A DNA stretch of 64,000 bases from JBCCCJ01 sp039029315 (lineage in GTDB: Bacteria > Bacteroidota > Bacteroidia > J057), in assembly GCA_039029315.1 (NCBI GenBank), contig JBCCGK010000049.1, positions 15,237 through 79,236 of the forward strand. Reading direction: 5' to 3'. The position numbers were made by a program, and so were the translations under genes. The notes under the pieces were generated by a model, which saw only the letters and a program-made list of their open reading frames with translations, did not search any database and had not been told where the DNA came from. Positions 9,401 to 18,578 of the stretch are shown one piece after another; the first letter of the stretch is position 1, and each line of letters opens with the position of its first letter.

Positions 9401-10064
9401 CATTTGTTCCCCCATGATAATTGGTATATCGAAAGTCTGCCACCAAAGCCAGTCGAAAATTCCGGATGAATGCACCTGTCATCCTAGCTGCAGGCTTTGT
9501 ATCCTCGGAGATTGTGGCTTCTGCATTCAGGGTTCCACACCAATTTTCCAACTGTTGAGCAGAGGGAGGCAGTTCTGCTGATCGATAGGAAATATATTCT
9601 CCTGTTGTGCGAGGATTGGCTGGCTCAATGACGACCATGCCTTCTGGCCTAAAGATCATGGCATGAAATCCCTTAGTGGTGACATCCAGGCGAACAATGT
9701 TGCCGGGAGTGTCGAGGGAACTTCCTCTATATGTCTGGATCAGGGGAAATTTTGCAGCCAGAAGATCTGGCATGACTGGGGATTCATGAATCTGAAACCT
9801 TTCCCACCCACCATCTGGTGTTGGCAAAGATACCTCCAGGGAGTGAGTAGAGGACTGAAATTCCATTGGAGCCTGACTCAGCAAGTGGCGCATCTCTGGA
9901 AGATTGAGAGAGAGGGCACGGTAGTTTTTTGGCTGTAAGGAAGGCTCTTTGGACAGGGAGACAGCATGCTGATCCAGATCCGTCCACAAGAGTTGTTGCC
10001 CCATCATAGGAGAGGCAACTATAAGGCATATACTAAGCCAATAGAAGCAGCTTATTCGTTTCAT
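6468..10064 (-). CDS. Secreted reprolysin-type (M12B) zinc metalloprotease with type IX sorting domain
   Basis: A 1198-residue secreted protease. In order: signal peptide (1-22), propeptide-like region, metzincin catalytic domain with the full zinc motif HEIGHQLGSPH at 340-350 and Met-turn TIMSY at 376-380, Ig/fibronectin-like beta domains, a P-like (proprotein-convertase) domain around 870-1000, a CSPG/cadherin-like repeat around 1010-1100, and a C-terminal type IX secretion domain with YPNPVQ and ending in WEKVLIK. It should be exported across the outer membrane and act at the cell surface or outside. It is a tandem paralogue of the next upstream gene with the same domain order, separated by 27 bp, and anmK follows 4 bp later. 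Confidence 0.93.
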   Translation of the reverse strand: MKRISCFYWLSICLIVASPMMGQQLLWTDLDQHAVSLSKEPSLQPKNYRALSLNLPEMRHLLSQAPMEFQSSTHSLEVSLPTPDGGWERFQIHESPVMPDLLAAKFPLIQTYRGSSLDTPGNIVRLDVTTKGFHAMIFRPEGMVVIEPANPRTTGEYISYRSAELPPSAQQLENWCGTLNAEATISEDTKPAARMTGAFIRNFRLALVADFRYTNYHGGTNGAMSAMVTILNQVNAVIERDFAIRLTLIPNNDTLIISSNADDPFSDPGNVSPQILFENNTFLEQRIGLNNFDIGHLFTRRSDGALGIASLMSICTSVKGRGCSGGQPPIGSAFFHTVAHEIGHQLGSPHTFNSVTGGCFDNRSNNSAYEPGSGSTIMSYPGLCAPQNLQFAPNEYYHNASIQFVFDVVQSRNCGDTIPLNNQEPSVSAGASGMFIPQSTPFELIGNGSDPDGDALTYCWEQFDLGPAGHPNIPVGNAPLFRSFSPVGTPSRTFPSLSDIINNTQTRGEILPNYQRDMTFRLTVRDNHGGVNWDEMEMHVWETAGPFLVTEPNTSSMVWLTQTPQSIRWDVANTDAQPVNCQTVDLLLSLDGGLTYPTVLASDVPNNGLSTIMVPNTPSQTCRIRVQAHDNVFFDISNEDFVIEAPTSPSFDIYLRDQRLAVCEDGQSSIPIVSTSLLGFNNPITFNFGAGLPAGVNLSVQPTPMMVDDTAELVITTSSAAVAGIYQITFVASASGAPGVPQTIDIEISNEFPQILSQSSPPNGAAGTTYGHVFGWQADPAASSYRFELATSPAFDSTTLISKTGLQDPGYILQISLDTTATYYWRARAENVCGNGPYFPINGLQTGECLADTSADVPQVIPVFGSTREALSELEVTLPGNVSDIRIVDLIGSHDALEEITVSLISPSSTETILFSGICANQGNDFHLNFDDDSWESMINCPPFQGEYFRPQDELSSFIGEPATGTWTLKIVDNANFMGGELLAWGLEICTDGGSTPELITNQPLSTVQWHLDTIPSLLLEATDAVSGPTDLIFTLVEPPLHGGVLLNGQSLLAGQTFTQEDINLNQLTYLNNGDAVLADHFRFDVANADGGWIGVFDFDIAITLGPTAIGDLQDLLQVHVYPNPVQTDLFIELEGQWTGEVDLRLSNMQGQLLHQTATNKHQAVLAEKIHVQPLASGIYLLEIRTEQGALWEKVLIK

Positions 10065-10091
10065 AGAATAGGTGTTGAACTAAGAAAAATA

Positions 10092-13000
10092 CTACTCTTG
10101 AATCAGAAGCTTTTCTAATTGACTTCCTTTATTGGTGTTAATTTTCACAAAATACATTCCAACAGCAAGTCGACTAACATCAAACTGTGCCCGTGTCGAA
10201 CCAGTGGATAAGGTCTTTCGGTCCACAAGTTGACCGACGGTAGAGATGAGTTCGATATTGTCAATCAATGGAGCAGACGCCTGATCAATCTCTACCCATA
10301 CTGATTCACTGGCAGGGTTGGGATAAATTCGGAGGGCATCTTCTGGGAGAATGGGATCAATGGAGGTAGCAGTCTCATTGATTTCTATATCAAATGTGAA
10401 TACCCCAATCCATCCACCTGACTGATCTCTCAAGTCAAAGGTGAAAGCATCTTGCGTGGTCGTTCCTCCATAGTGAAGATAACTTAAAGTGGAATTGTTG
10501 ATATCTGCCTGCGTAAAGGTTTGGCCTGCCTGAAGAGTCGTTCCGTTCAATTTGAGCCCTCCTTCATTGGCAGGATCGACCAGGGTGTATATGATATCGG
10601 AGGCGGGACTGCCAGCAGAGCTCGCTTCCAGGAGGAGATTTTTTATATCCCCTTGCGTCCATCGATCAAGGGTAAGAGGCAGGTTTTTGACCAGATTCAA
10701 AGAAGTAGAAGAGCTGGTACAGATAAGTAGATTGAAGTCCTGCAATTCTCCCCCATTAAAGTTTGTTCCATCAGTAACTGTCAATTCCCATAGTCCAAAA
10801 GCGGCCTTGCCTGCGAATTGGTTCAGGTCTCCCGTTGGTGCATAGGTGAGACCATTGGTTGGAGGGCAAGGAATGGTCGCACCCCCTGAAGAAGCAAAAC
10901 TCACATTAAACTGATTATTTCCAGAAATGAAACATAGATCTCCGGGATCAAAAAGCTGAACCTCAGTTCCGTCAGGGCCCTTCAATTTTGCTTCAATTTC
11001 ATCCATTCTTGAATGAAATCCTTTGAAGTTTTGGACACTCACAGAAGTGATAGAACCCGATATGGTTGAGATAATCGTCGAACTGACAACTCCTGGCGTA
11101 CCAAAAACAGGAATGGTCTTGGGAAGATCCATTGTGGTTACTTCAGAACAAGTCCCAACCTGGAAGCCTGATACCTCTCCATATTCCCCCGGTCCACAGT
11201 CATTGACCCCTCGTACCCGCCAATAGTAGACAGTATTGAAGTCCAACGCAAATGGAATAGAGAGGAAATTGTTGGTAAGACCAGTTTCTGTATAGATCAC
11301 ATTGGTACCAAAAGCAGGACTTGTTGACAGCTCGAACTCATAGGAAAAAGAGTTCATATCTGTATCCCATGTGAAGGATGTAGTTGGAGCAATATTGTCC
11401 ATCCCTACAGGATCTACTGCTGTGATCGCCTGAGGCAAAGCTGTAGCACCTTTCACATCCATAATGAAGGTTACAGCATCAGACGGTCCGCCACCAATGG
11501 CAATGCCAGTCATGAATACTGTATAGGTTCCTTCTGCAACTGAATTGCTACCAGTGAATGTGACATCTACTGGATCTCCCGGATATAAGGTATCGACATT
11601 GGTAGTCGCAGTTATTCCTGCCGGGAGCTGAAGGAATGAAAGAGAAACCGGATCAGAAAATCCGAGTAGGGAACTGGAGAGGAATGGCAATACAGCAGAT
11701 CCCCCTGTACAGATTGAGATGGTGTCCATGGTAGGTAATAGCGTAAATCCTCCATTCCCAGGCAACTGTACATTTAGATTCTGGTTTGATATATCAAAAA
11801 ACACATTGTTGGCCGCCTTGACTTTTAGCCGACCTACAGAAGTAGTGATATCTGGATAGACAACAAACTCCTGTCCATCATTGGGGACATTATCAGCCAG
11901 CAGATGAGGGAATGTTTGTCCACCATCGGTGGAGAAATAAATGTCTACTTCCTGGCAATTGACAGGAAATGACGTTGTATTGGCGACATCCCATTCTACT
12001 TCTTCGATGAACCCTGCTGTAAGGTTCAACTGCGTATTGGGATGAGTAACCTGAAATGGCCCCGAAATATCTGTTGCTTCGAACGCAATATCTGAGGAAT
12101 GGACGCCACCATTTTGATCTCTGACAGTGAGTCGGAAAGTCAAATCTCGGCTATAACTAGGGAGAATCTCTCCTGTGGTCTGTGAATTGCTAAGGATATT
12201 CGGAAGCCTGGGAAAAATCCTGGTAGGACTATTGCTTGGTTGGAGCACCCGGAAAATGGGTGCATTACCTGAAGGTGAGTTTGGACTTCCTGCAGGTCCA
12301 AGATCATGCTGTTCCCAGGAATAGGTGAGAGAGTCTCCATCAGGATCCGATGCCACACCTGTCAATTCAAATGGCGTAGAAATGGGAATAAACATCCCGC
12401 CGGTTCCAGCATCGACAGAGGGTGCTTGATTATTGAGAGGAATCGCCAGATCACAGGTTGCACCAGCAGAACCTCTGGTATAGTTGATAAAATCTTCCTG
12501 GGAATCATGATGATAATAGATGATGATCCCACCAGGGATATTGTCAGGAGGGCAGGTGTTATAAGACATGATCGTATTGCCACCTCCTGGCTCGTAGGCA
12601 TGGCTCGCTGATCGATTGTTGTTTCCGCAACCACCATTGACTGAGTTAAAGGTATGCGTAGCATTGAACTGATGGCCCATCTCATGCGCCACTGTTTCCA
12701 GGAATCTGGCACTCCCAGGATTATCATCAGAAGAGGCCCCTCTGGCTTTATTTTGATTGGTAGAGTTGCGACAGACAGAGCCGCGAGCAGCAATCCCTAA
12801 TACCCCACCAGGTGCGGTAGATCTGATAAAGACATGACCGATGTCATAGCTGTTGGATGAAATGATCCCATTGATATACGATTGGTTGGTGACCAGATTG
12901 GCGGGGGCTGTATTCTGGTCCAACACTGTCGAATAAGGATCTGTTTGTCCAGGAAGAATAATCAGAAGGTCATTGTTGGCAATCAGGTTTAGACGTATCG

Positions 13001-13730
13001 CCATATCTCGTTCCATCGCCAGGGTGACCTGACTGATGATGTTATTGATTTCTGCCAAAGCATCAGCAACAGTTCCTCCAGCCCACTGTGTGTAAGTAGA
13101 GTTAGCTACTACGGCAAGGCGATATGTGAGCATTTCATGACCAACGGCCTGTGGCACCATGCGTGTATTGCTCTCAGGAAAGTTTTCGCGATCGATCGTG
13201 CCACACCACCCGGCTCCGTGAGGAGTGTCTGGAAGGTCGGACGAATGATAGCTAATGTAAGGCTGAGCAACAAGTCTGGAAGCAGGTTCGATGACGGTAT
13301 ATCCTTCCTCAGACCAGATCAAGCATCGAAATCCTTTGTGACTGAGACTAATGCGCAACCGTGCTCTGGGATTATCTATTCCTTTTCCTGAATAGTTGCG
13401 AATACCCGGAAATTTTGCGGCCAATCCCGCTTCCATGAGGGGAGATTCAGAGATTCGGAATGCCTGAAGTGTACCGTCAGGCATAGGCAACTGGATATCG
13501 AGGGGAGAAGCAGTAGCAACGAACTCCATGGGAGCTGTCGACAAGACATTGGTCAGTCCTTGAATGTCCAGTGATAAGGTGCGATAGGTCAGGGGAGTTT
13601 CTGCTCTATCTGTCCATGATTGGGGATTGGACTTCTGTAAATCGACCCAAAAATTACTTTGGCCCAAAAGTGGGTATGTCGATAAACATACCATAACTGG
13701 AATCATCCAAATAAGGAAATAAGACTTCAT
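10092..13730 (-). CDS. Secreted reprolysin-type (M12B) zinc metalloprotease with type IX sorting domain, paralogue
   Basis: This 1212-residue protein is the tandem partner of the protease encoded just downstream. It has a signal peptide ending near LLGQ (23), the zinc motif HEMGHQFNATH at 349-359, and Met-turn TIMSY shortly after. The central beta domains, the P-like domain, the CSPG-like repeat (with the shared GGWIGVF sequence) and the type IX sorting domain with IYPNPASE follow in the same order. The residue after the second zinc His block differs from its sister (NATH against GSPH). The Gly usual in HExxHxxGxxH is replaced by Asn in this copy (HQFNATH), so activity or metal binding may differ. 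It follows the TonB receptor gene by 109 bp. Confidence 0.92.
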   Translation of the reverse strand: MKSYFLIWMIPVMVCLSTYPLLGQSNFWVDLQKSNPQSWTDRAETPLTYRTLSLDIQGLTNVLSTAPMEFVATASPLDIQLPMPDGTLQAFRISESPLMEAGLAAKFPGIRNYSGKGIDNPRARLRISLSHKGFRCLIWSEEGYTVIEPASRLVAQPYISYHSSDLPDTPHGAGWCGTIDRENFPESNTRMVPQAVGHEMLTYRLAVVANSTYTQWAGGTVADALAEINNIISQVTLAMERDMAIRLNLIANNDLLIILPGQTDPYSTVLDQNTAPANLVTNQSYINGIISSNSYDIGHVFIRSTAPGGVLGIAARGSVCRNSTNQNKARGASSDDNPGSARFLETVAHEMGHQFNATHTFNSVNGGCGNNNRSASHAYEPGGGNTIMSYNTCPPDNIPGGIIIYYHHDSQEDFINYTRGSAGATCDLAIPLNNQAPSVDAGTGGMFIPISTPFELTGVASDPDGDSLTYSWEQHDLGPAGSPNSPSGNAPIFRVLQPSNSPTRIFPRLPNILSNSQTTGEILPSYSRDLTFRLTVRDQNGGVHSSDIAFEATDISGPFQVTHPNTQLNLTAGFIEEVEWDVANTTSFPVNCQEVDIYFSTDGGQTFPHLLADNVPNDGQEFVVYPDITTSVGRLKVKAANNVFFDISNQNLNVQLPGNGGFTLLPTMDTISICTGGSAVLPFLSSSLLGFSDPVSLSFLQLPAGITATTNVDTLYPGDPVDVTFTGSNSVAEGTYTVFMTGIAIGGGPSDAVTFIMDVKGATALPQAITAVDPVGMDNIAPTTSFTWDTDMNSFSYEFELSTSPAFGTNVIYTETGLTNNFLSIPFALDFNTVYYWRVRGVNDCGPGEYGEVSGFQVGTCSEVTTMDLPKTIPVFGTPGVVSSTIISTISGSITSVSVQNFKGFHSRMDEIEAKLKGPDGTEVQLFDPGDLCFISGNNQFNVSFASSGGATIPCPPTNGLTYAPTGDLNQFAGKAAFGLWELTVTDGTNFNGGELQDFNLLICTSSSTSLNLVKNLPLTLDRWTQGDIKNLLLEASSAGSPASDIIYTLVDPANEGGLKLNGTTLQAGQTFTQADINNSTLSYLHYGGTTTQDAFTFDLRDQSGGWIGVFTFDIEINETATSIDPILPEDALRIYPNPASESVWVEIDQASAPLIDNIELISTVGQLVDRKTLSTGSTRAQFDVSRLAVGMYFVKINTNKGSQLEKLLIQE

Positions 13731-13839
13731 AGTGTTGAGTAATCAAAATTCTGTCCGAAAGAGGTATGAAAAATGCTTGCAATTTACAAAAGACCAATTT
13801 CTTTTTGCAAATACAAATACGAGAACGATTTCTGGGAAA

Positions 13840-16575
13840 TTAGAAATGTAAGTTCAGGAAAAGATTGGGACTCAGTCCAAGTAAGAGTCGGTCTATGGCT
13901 ACAAGTTGTGGCTCATCATCTTCGGAGTCAAATGACCTGATAGCCATGAACTCCCTACTTTTGACATTGTTCCGATTGTAGACATTAAACACAGAAATGC
14001 CAATATTCCCCTGTCGTCTATCAGACAAAAAAGAGAATTTATAGGCTGCTGATACATCTAATCGGTGATAAAGAGGAAGTCTTGCCGAATTGATTTCGCC
14101 AAAAGTCGGGATGACCGTGAATCGGGAATGGGAATAATTATCTGTTTGAATCCCTGTAGCGGGTGTGTAGGGACGACCTGAAGCAAAGGTCCAATTGGTG
14201 CTTAGGTCCCAGCGACCGATGCGCAAGGTATTGGCCCATTTTGCAATGTGACGCTGATCATGGTTGGCAAAATAAGGGCGAGCCGCTTCTATGTCCGGGA
14301 AGGAATACATCACTTTGCTTAGAGAGTAGCTCAGCAAGCCTGTGAAGGTTCCTCCGGGAATGGAGAAAGTCTTTTTGAAAAACAAATCTAATCCAATGGC
14401 AGTTCCTGTACCATCATTGACAAGATAGCCGTTTCGAAGTTCAGAACCGCCTCTAAAATATTGTTGGGTATATGTCGTGAGATCTGTCAGTTCTTTATGG
14501 TAGATCTCTATATCCAACAGCATATCTTTGGTTTGGTAAGAAAGGCCACTGATGATATGCTTGGCTTCAGCTACAGGGATGGAATCTCCATCGGCCAGCA
14601 TCCAGAAATCTTCTCCAACACGCAATTGATTGGGAACATCTATGCGACCAATATACTGCCTGTATTGTCCGTAGGCAGCTTTGAGGAACCAGTGATCCGT
14701 CAAGGCAAACTTGACTGAAATTCTGGGCGCAAGATAATGTTGATTGGTATGAGAAAAGTAGGTATGCCTTAGCCCCGCCTTAAAAGAGAGTGGGGTAGAA
14801 GGCTGATAAGCATATTGAAGATAGGAATGATGCAGCAATGCTGAGTCCAGAAAGACATCATTTCTCAATGTCAGAGGATGTTCCTCATGAAAGTTTTGCT
14901 GGTGATAGGACAGGCCTTGCCTTGTTCCCAATCGGTTGAATTGCCAACCACCTTCTATTTGGTGAAATGGGTGCGGCTGCCAACTCAGGTGCTGGCGAAT
15001 GGTCAGATCCTGTATCACGTTTTGTTCCTGGAAGTCCAGGACATAGCCATTGCTATCTGCATCCTTGGTTTCAGAGACGTATCCATAATTTTGCACAAAA
15101 GAAGAATAGGATACATTACTTTCACTTCTCAATTCTTCCGTCCAATCTCTTTCCCAACTGGCACTAATTCCACGATTGCGCAAGCTAAGATGGTCAAGAT
15201 CAGTCACCAGGACATCAGAATTCCCCTGGGGCATAATGCTTTCATAATCCAGCCTGTCAGTTCCTCCAAATACACTAATGGAGAGATTGTCTTTGGTGCC
15301 AGGTTGAAAAATGGCTTTTGCATTGATGTCTCCAAAATAAAATTTCGGATTCATCCTGACTTGCTGTGATCGAAATTGTTTGTTGTGCTTCAGATTATCA
15401 TAAATGATTCCTTGTTGGAATACTTTGTCAAAGATGTTTTGATACAACCAGGTATTGATCAAATCTGTGGTAGACCTGCGGGCTGCAAGGAGGAAGGCTG
15501 CTTTGTGGCCATTTCTTGATTTGGCAAACGGAACTTCTACAACAAACTGCCCATTGAGCGCATTCATTCCAGCGGCAAGTCGAAGTGAATCAGGTTTTTG
15601 TGGTTTGGTCCTCACCTCAATGACAGAGGCAAGACGTCCGCCATATCTGGCACCAAATCCACCGCGCTGAATTCGAACCTCTTCAACAGCTTCTGAATTA
15701 AAGGAGCCAACCATTCCGAAAAAATGCCCCGGCTGATACATGGTAATGCCATCAAACAAGAGCAGGTTGTGTTCTGGCCGTCCTCCCCGAACATGTAATT
15801 CAGAAGCAGATTCGTCAGCACTTGTGACACCGGGAAGAATCTGAACAGCACGCATCATATCATTTTCTCCCAAGCCTGAGACTGCACCAAACTTCTGTGG
15901 GCGGATCTGGATTTCCTGGGTTCCCGTTTCAAGCGCGACAGGCGGTTCTTGGCGACGCTCAATCAATACACTTTCTATTTCTACAGGAAATGGTTTGAGA
16001 CGTATCTGAAGATTGAGTAGAGAAGAACTGGGATCCAGGGTAACAGTATAATCCTGATAGCCAATATGACGAACTTCGAGGGTAAGGTTTGCGGAGGGTT
16101 GTTCGAGCCGCAACTCAAAATACCCCATACTATCAGCAAGGGTGCCCTGTTTGCTGTCGACATCTCGAATGCCAGCCATGAGACCATCTTTATTGTCCCA
16201 ATCCGTGATGCGTCCTTTGACAATCATCAGGGAGTGAGCAAGTTCAGAAGATTCTGTCCCTACATCTTGTTCAGATCTGATAAGGAAAATTTTTCTGGCT
16301 TCTACATATGTCCAACTTAGCCCTGTGCCAGCCAATAATAAGTCAACCGCCTCTCTGGGAGGGCGGTTGATGATATCTACATATATAACTTTGTTTCGAA
16401 CCTGTTCGTCTACATAATTGAATCCCAGGCCGTAGGAACTTTGCAGACTACGGAATGCTTCGGCTAGTGGTGTATTACGAAATTCTTCGTAAACTCTAAT
16501 GTCAGATTGAGCAGCTAACTCCTGGCAGGAGATCCAGACCATCACACAGCTGAACAACCATCTGGCACGTCTCAT
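13840..16575 (-). CDS. TonB-dependent receptor with STN signalling domain
   Basis: A 911-residue outer-membrane receptor of the transducer kind. After a signal peptide (1-22) comes an STN (secretin/TonB N-terminal) domain at about 25-100, which in the family contacts the anti-sigma factor. A carboxypeptidase-regulatory-like domain follows (about 115-205), then the plug with LHVRGGRPEHN and LLFDGITMY, and a long beta-barrel ending in the expected aromatic residue (LFLNLHF). No SusD-like partner is present, so this is not a classical glycan locus. It lies 22 bp after the fecR-like gene. With the proteases downstream, it could take up peptides or a metal complex; the ligand is not known. Confidence 0.93.
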   Translation of the reverse strand: MRRARWLFSCVMVWISCQELAAQSDIRVYEEFRNTPLAEAFRSLQSSYGLGFNYVDEQVRNKVIYVDIINRPPREAVDLLLAGTGLSWTYVEARKIFLIRSEQDVGTESSELAHSLMIVKGRITDWDNKDGLMAGIRDVDSKQGTLADSMGYFELRLEQPSANLTLEVRHIGYQDYTVTLDPSSSLLNLQIRLKPFPVEIESVLIERRQEPPVALETGTQEIQIRPQKFGAVSGLGENDMMRAVQILPGVTSADESASELHVRGGRPEHNLLLFDGITMYQPGHFFGMVGSFNSEAVEEVRIQRGGFGARYGGRLASVIEVRTKPQKPDSLRLAAGMNALNGQFVVEVPFAKSRNGHKAAFLLAARRSTTDLINTWLYQNIFDKVFQQGIIYDNLKHNKQFRSQQVRMNPKFYFGDINAKAIFQPGTKDNLSISVFGGTDRLDYESIMPQGNSDVLVTDLDHLSLRNRGISASWERDWTEELRSESNVSYSSFVQNYGYVSETKDADSNGYVLDFQEQNVIQDLTIRQHLSWQPHPFHQIEGGWQFNRLGTRQGLSYHQQNFHEEHPLTLRNDVFLDSALLHHSYLQYAYQPSTPLSFKAGLRHTYFSHTNQHYLAPRISVKFALTDHWFLKAAYGQYRQYIGRIDVPNQLRVGEDFWMLADGDSIPVAEAKHIISGLSYQTKDMLLDIEIYHKELTDLTTYTQQYFRGGSELRNGYLVNDGTGTAIGLDLFFKKTFSIPGGTFTGLLSYSLSKVMYSFPDIEAARPYFANHDQRHIAKWANTLRIGRWDLSTNWTFASGRPYTPATGIQTDNYSHSRFTVIPTFGEINSARLPLYHRLDVSAAYKFSFLSDRRQGNIGISVFNVYNRNNVKSREFMAIRSFDSEDDEPQLVAIDRLLLGLSPNLFLNLHF

Positions 16576-16597
16576 GTTTTGCCTATCATATATACAC

Positions 16598-17575
16598 TTA
16601 AGGCTTTTTTATCAGTCGGATATAGGTTGCATTTTCTTGGGTATAAGTTAATCCCATTGGTTCACAAATCAATCGCAAAGTTTCCTCTAGGTTATCATCG
16701 AAAAATACTCCAGACCATTTTTGATCTTCCAGTCCTTTAACGTCAATTGTTACCCCAAATTGTCTTTCGACTTCAGCTGTAACGTGGGAAAAAGGAGCCT
16801 GCTCAAATTGAAAACTTCCTTCTATCCAGGTTGGGATCTTTGATTGTGATGGTTGGTGCTTAGATGCCTGGATATCGTTCTTGTCTATGATAACGGATTC
16901 CCCACGCGTAAGGATGGTCGCATCCGTCATTTTTGGTGATTTTACCTGTACTTTTCCTGTGAAGCATGTTACTTCCAGCCGATCGTCTCTGACAAATACA
17001 TTGAAACTGGTCCCTAGTACCTGTACCTGCCCTTGGGGGGTCTGAACGAGAAATCGACTTCCTTCCTCAACTTGAAAAAAGGCTTCGCCTTTGAGATTTA
17101 CTTCCCTGTTGCCTGCCCATTCGGAAGGCTCATAGGAAAGAGAAGACTGATCATTCAGAATGGTCTTAGAGCCATCGGGAAGATTCAAGGTAAAGGGTTC
17201 TGCTCCAACAGGAATGTTGATTTTTTTCGGTTGAGGAATCAAGACATAAATCAGCAATAAGATTGCTGCAGAAGCTGCAATAAGGCTAGTCATCAGGGTC
17301 TTTCGGGGAAATTTGACCACTTTGGTAGTCGAAGAGTCGAGCTCTGTTTGTTGAGGGGTTTCCAGAGGAGTTATTTGTTGAGTCCTCACTAGAAAATCCT
17401 CCCACGCCTGCTCTTTGCTGCGAGTGGCGGGAACCTCTAATCGAGATGCTTCTTCTACTACTTGGGTGAGTCCAGTTAGATCCCCAGAGGCCTCCCATGA
17501 CTGAACCTCTTCCTCTGGCAGACGGCCGTCGAGCCATCTTGCGAGAAATTCATCCTTGGGATTATTGGTGTTCAT
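16598..17575 (-). CDS. FecR-family anti-sigma factor
   Basis: This 325-residue inner-membrane regulator transmits the signal from the TonB receptor to the sigma factor. It has a cytoplasmic N-terminus (1-90), one membrane segment (about 95-115, rich in Leu, Ile and Ala), a periplasmic FecR domain (about 120-215, with LPDGSKTILN) and a C-terminal DUF4974-type domain (about 245-320, with GSFQFEQAP and GVFFDDNLEETL), the usual layout in Bacteroidota. It sits between the sigma factor gene (99 bp upstream) and the receptor gene (22 bp downstream). The start is ATG at 17575. Confidence 0.94.
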   Translation of the reverse strand: MNTNNPKDEFLARWLDGRLPEEEVQSWEASGDLTGLTQVVEEASRLEVPATRSKEQAWEDFLVRTQQITPLETPQQTELDSSTTKVVKFPRKTLMTSLIAASAAILLLIYVLIPQPKKINIPVGAEPFTLNLPDGSKTILNDQSSLSYEPSEWAGNREVNLKGEAFFQVEEGSRFLVQTPQGQVQVLGTSFNVFVRDDRLEVTCFTGKVQVKSPKMTDATILTRGESVIIDKNDIQASKHQPSQSKIPTWIEGSFQFEQAPFSHVTAEVERQFGVTIDVKGLEDQKWSGVFFDDNLEETLRLICEPMGLTYTQENATYIRLIKKP

Positions 17576-17674
17576 AAATTCTTAATTTTCCGGTCTAAGT
17601 AGTAGTGTTAGTGTAAGTTAGTCTTTCATTTTCAATGGATATGACAACTTTCTTCCCTAAAACCCTACCTCTCC

Positions 17675-18190
17675 TTAAATTCTTGCTGAAAGGTTTCTTA
17701 GTTCTAGTAAAGCTTTGTGCATTCTTTTCTCTACGGCCTTGACACTCAGGCCCAAACGAGCCGCTATTTCTTTGTACGTGAGCTTGTCGATTCTGTTCAT
17801 CAAAAAGACGACTCGATTTTTCTCTGGGAGACTGGAGATGGCCGTTTCCAGTTTTTGTCTAAACTCATCTTCCTCCAGCACAAATTGAGGCGTTTCGTAG
17901 GAGGTAGTGGAGACGGGTTGCTGGTTGAACTTCATCACCACCTTTTGATGTTTGACCTCGTTGAGAAACAGATTGTTTGCAATGGTATACAGATAACTCT
18001 TGACCTTGTCTGGATCAATGCTTTCACGCTTTTTCCACAAAATCAAAAAAGCTTCCTGAGTCAGGTCTTCGGCCAGGTAAATATTGCCGGATTTGTAATA
18101 CAAAAAATTCCTGATCGCATCATAATACCGATCGTACAAAGACTTGAATGCAAAGGATTCGATGTTGTTGTGATTTTGAGAATGGTTCAT
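17675..18190 (-). CDS. ECF sigma factor, FecI-like
   Basis: A 171-residue extracytoplasmic-function sigma factor. Region 2 is at about residues 10-75 (EDLTQEAFLILWKKR). Region 4 is near the end (about 115-168), with the TYKEIAARLGLSVKAVEKRM helix-turn-helix. It is the first gene of the sigma/anti-sigma/receptor series and very probably directs RNA polymerase to the receptor and perhaps the protease genes when released by the FecR-like protein. The start is ATG at 18190. Confidence 0.95.
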   Translation of the reverse strand: MNHSQNHNNIESFAFKSLYDRYYDAIRNFLYYKSGNIYLAEDLTQEAFLILWKKRESIDPDKVKSYLYTIANNLFLNEVKHQKVVMKFNQQPVSTTSYETPQFVLEEDEFRQKLETAISSLPEKNRVVFLMNRIDKLTYKEIAARLGLSVKAVEKRMHKALLELRNLSARI

Positions 18191-18543
18191 TCAATAGAGA
18201 CTTCCCGCAATGAAGGAGTCAGGACCCGAAACAAGAAAATATGCTCTTTATTTGCTTAAAGCTGGTTCTTGTCTGTTTGTTCTGGGAGTGTACTCCTGTG
18301 ATTGTTAGATAAATAGATGTCTAGATAGACTCGATCAGAAAACTATCCACATCTTAAGATTGAGCGACCGCAATAGCGTGTGAGTAAGTAGTAAGGTGTA
18401 AAGATAACAAACAAGTAGATTATTATTCTGTGAAATTTGAGTAGGGTTTTGCGTGGATGATCTGTCATACCTTCATAAATATTCACCACCATTGAAGCTT
18501 GACTTGACTTCTGTCATCCCAGGCTTCTTTGTTGACCACATGG
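18191..18543. other. Intergenic region between two sigma factor genes
   Basis: About 350 bp without a plausible reading frame. It must contain the minus-strand promoter of the FecI-like gene, but no clear TTG-N20-TAnnTTTG pair is evident. The plus strand ends in a strong terminator hairpin at 18544-18578 although no plus-strand gene precedes it, so a short plus-strand RNA could be made here. Confidence 0.4.
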
Positions 18544-18578
18544 AACCCAACAGAACATTCATTCTGTTGGGTTTTTTT
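18544..18578 (+). terminator. Strong hairpin with T tract, plus strand
   Basis: A 12-bp perfect stem (18544-18555 with 18562-18573) has a 6-nt loop and a run of seven T on the plus strand (18572-18578). The loop holds the stop codon of the minus-strand ECF41-type sigma gene. On the minus strand no T run follows, so the signal points to plus-strand transcription, for which no gene is seen. Confidence 0.6.
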
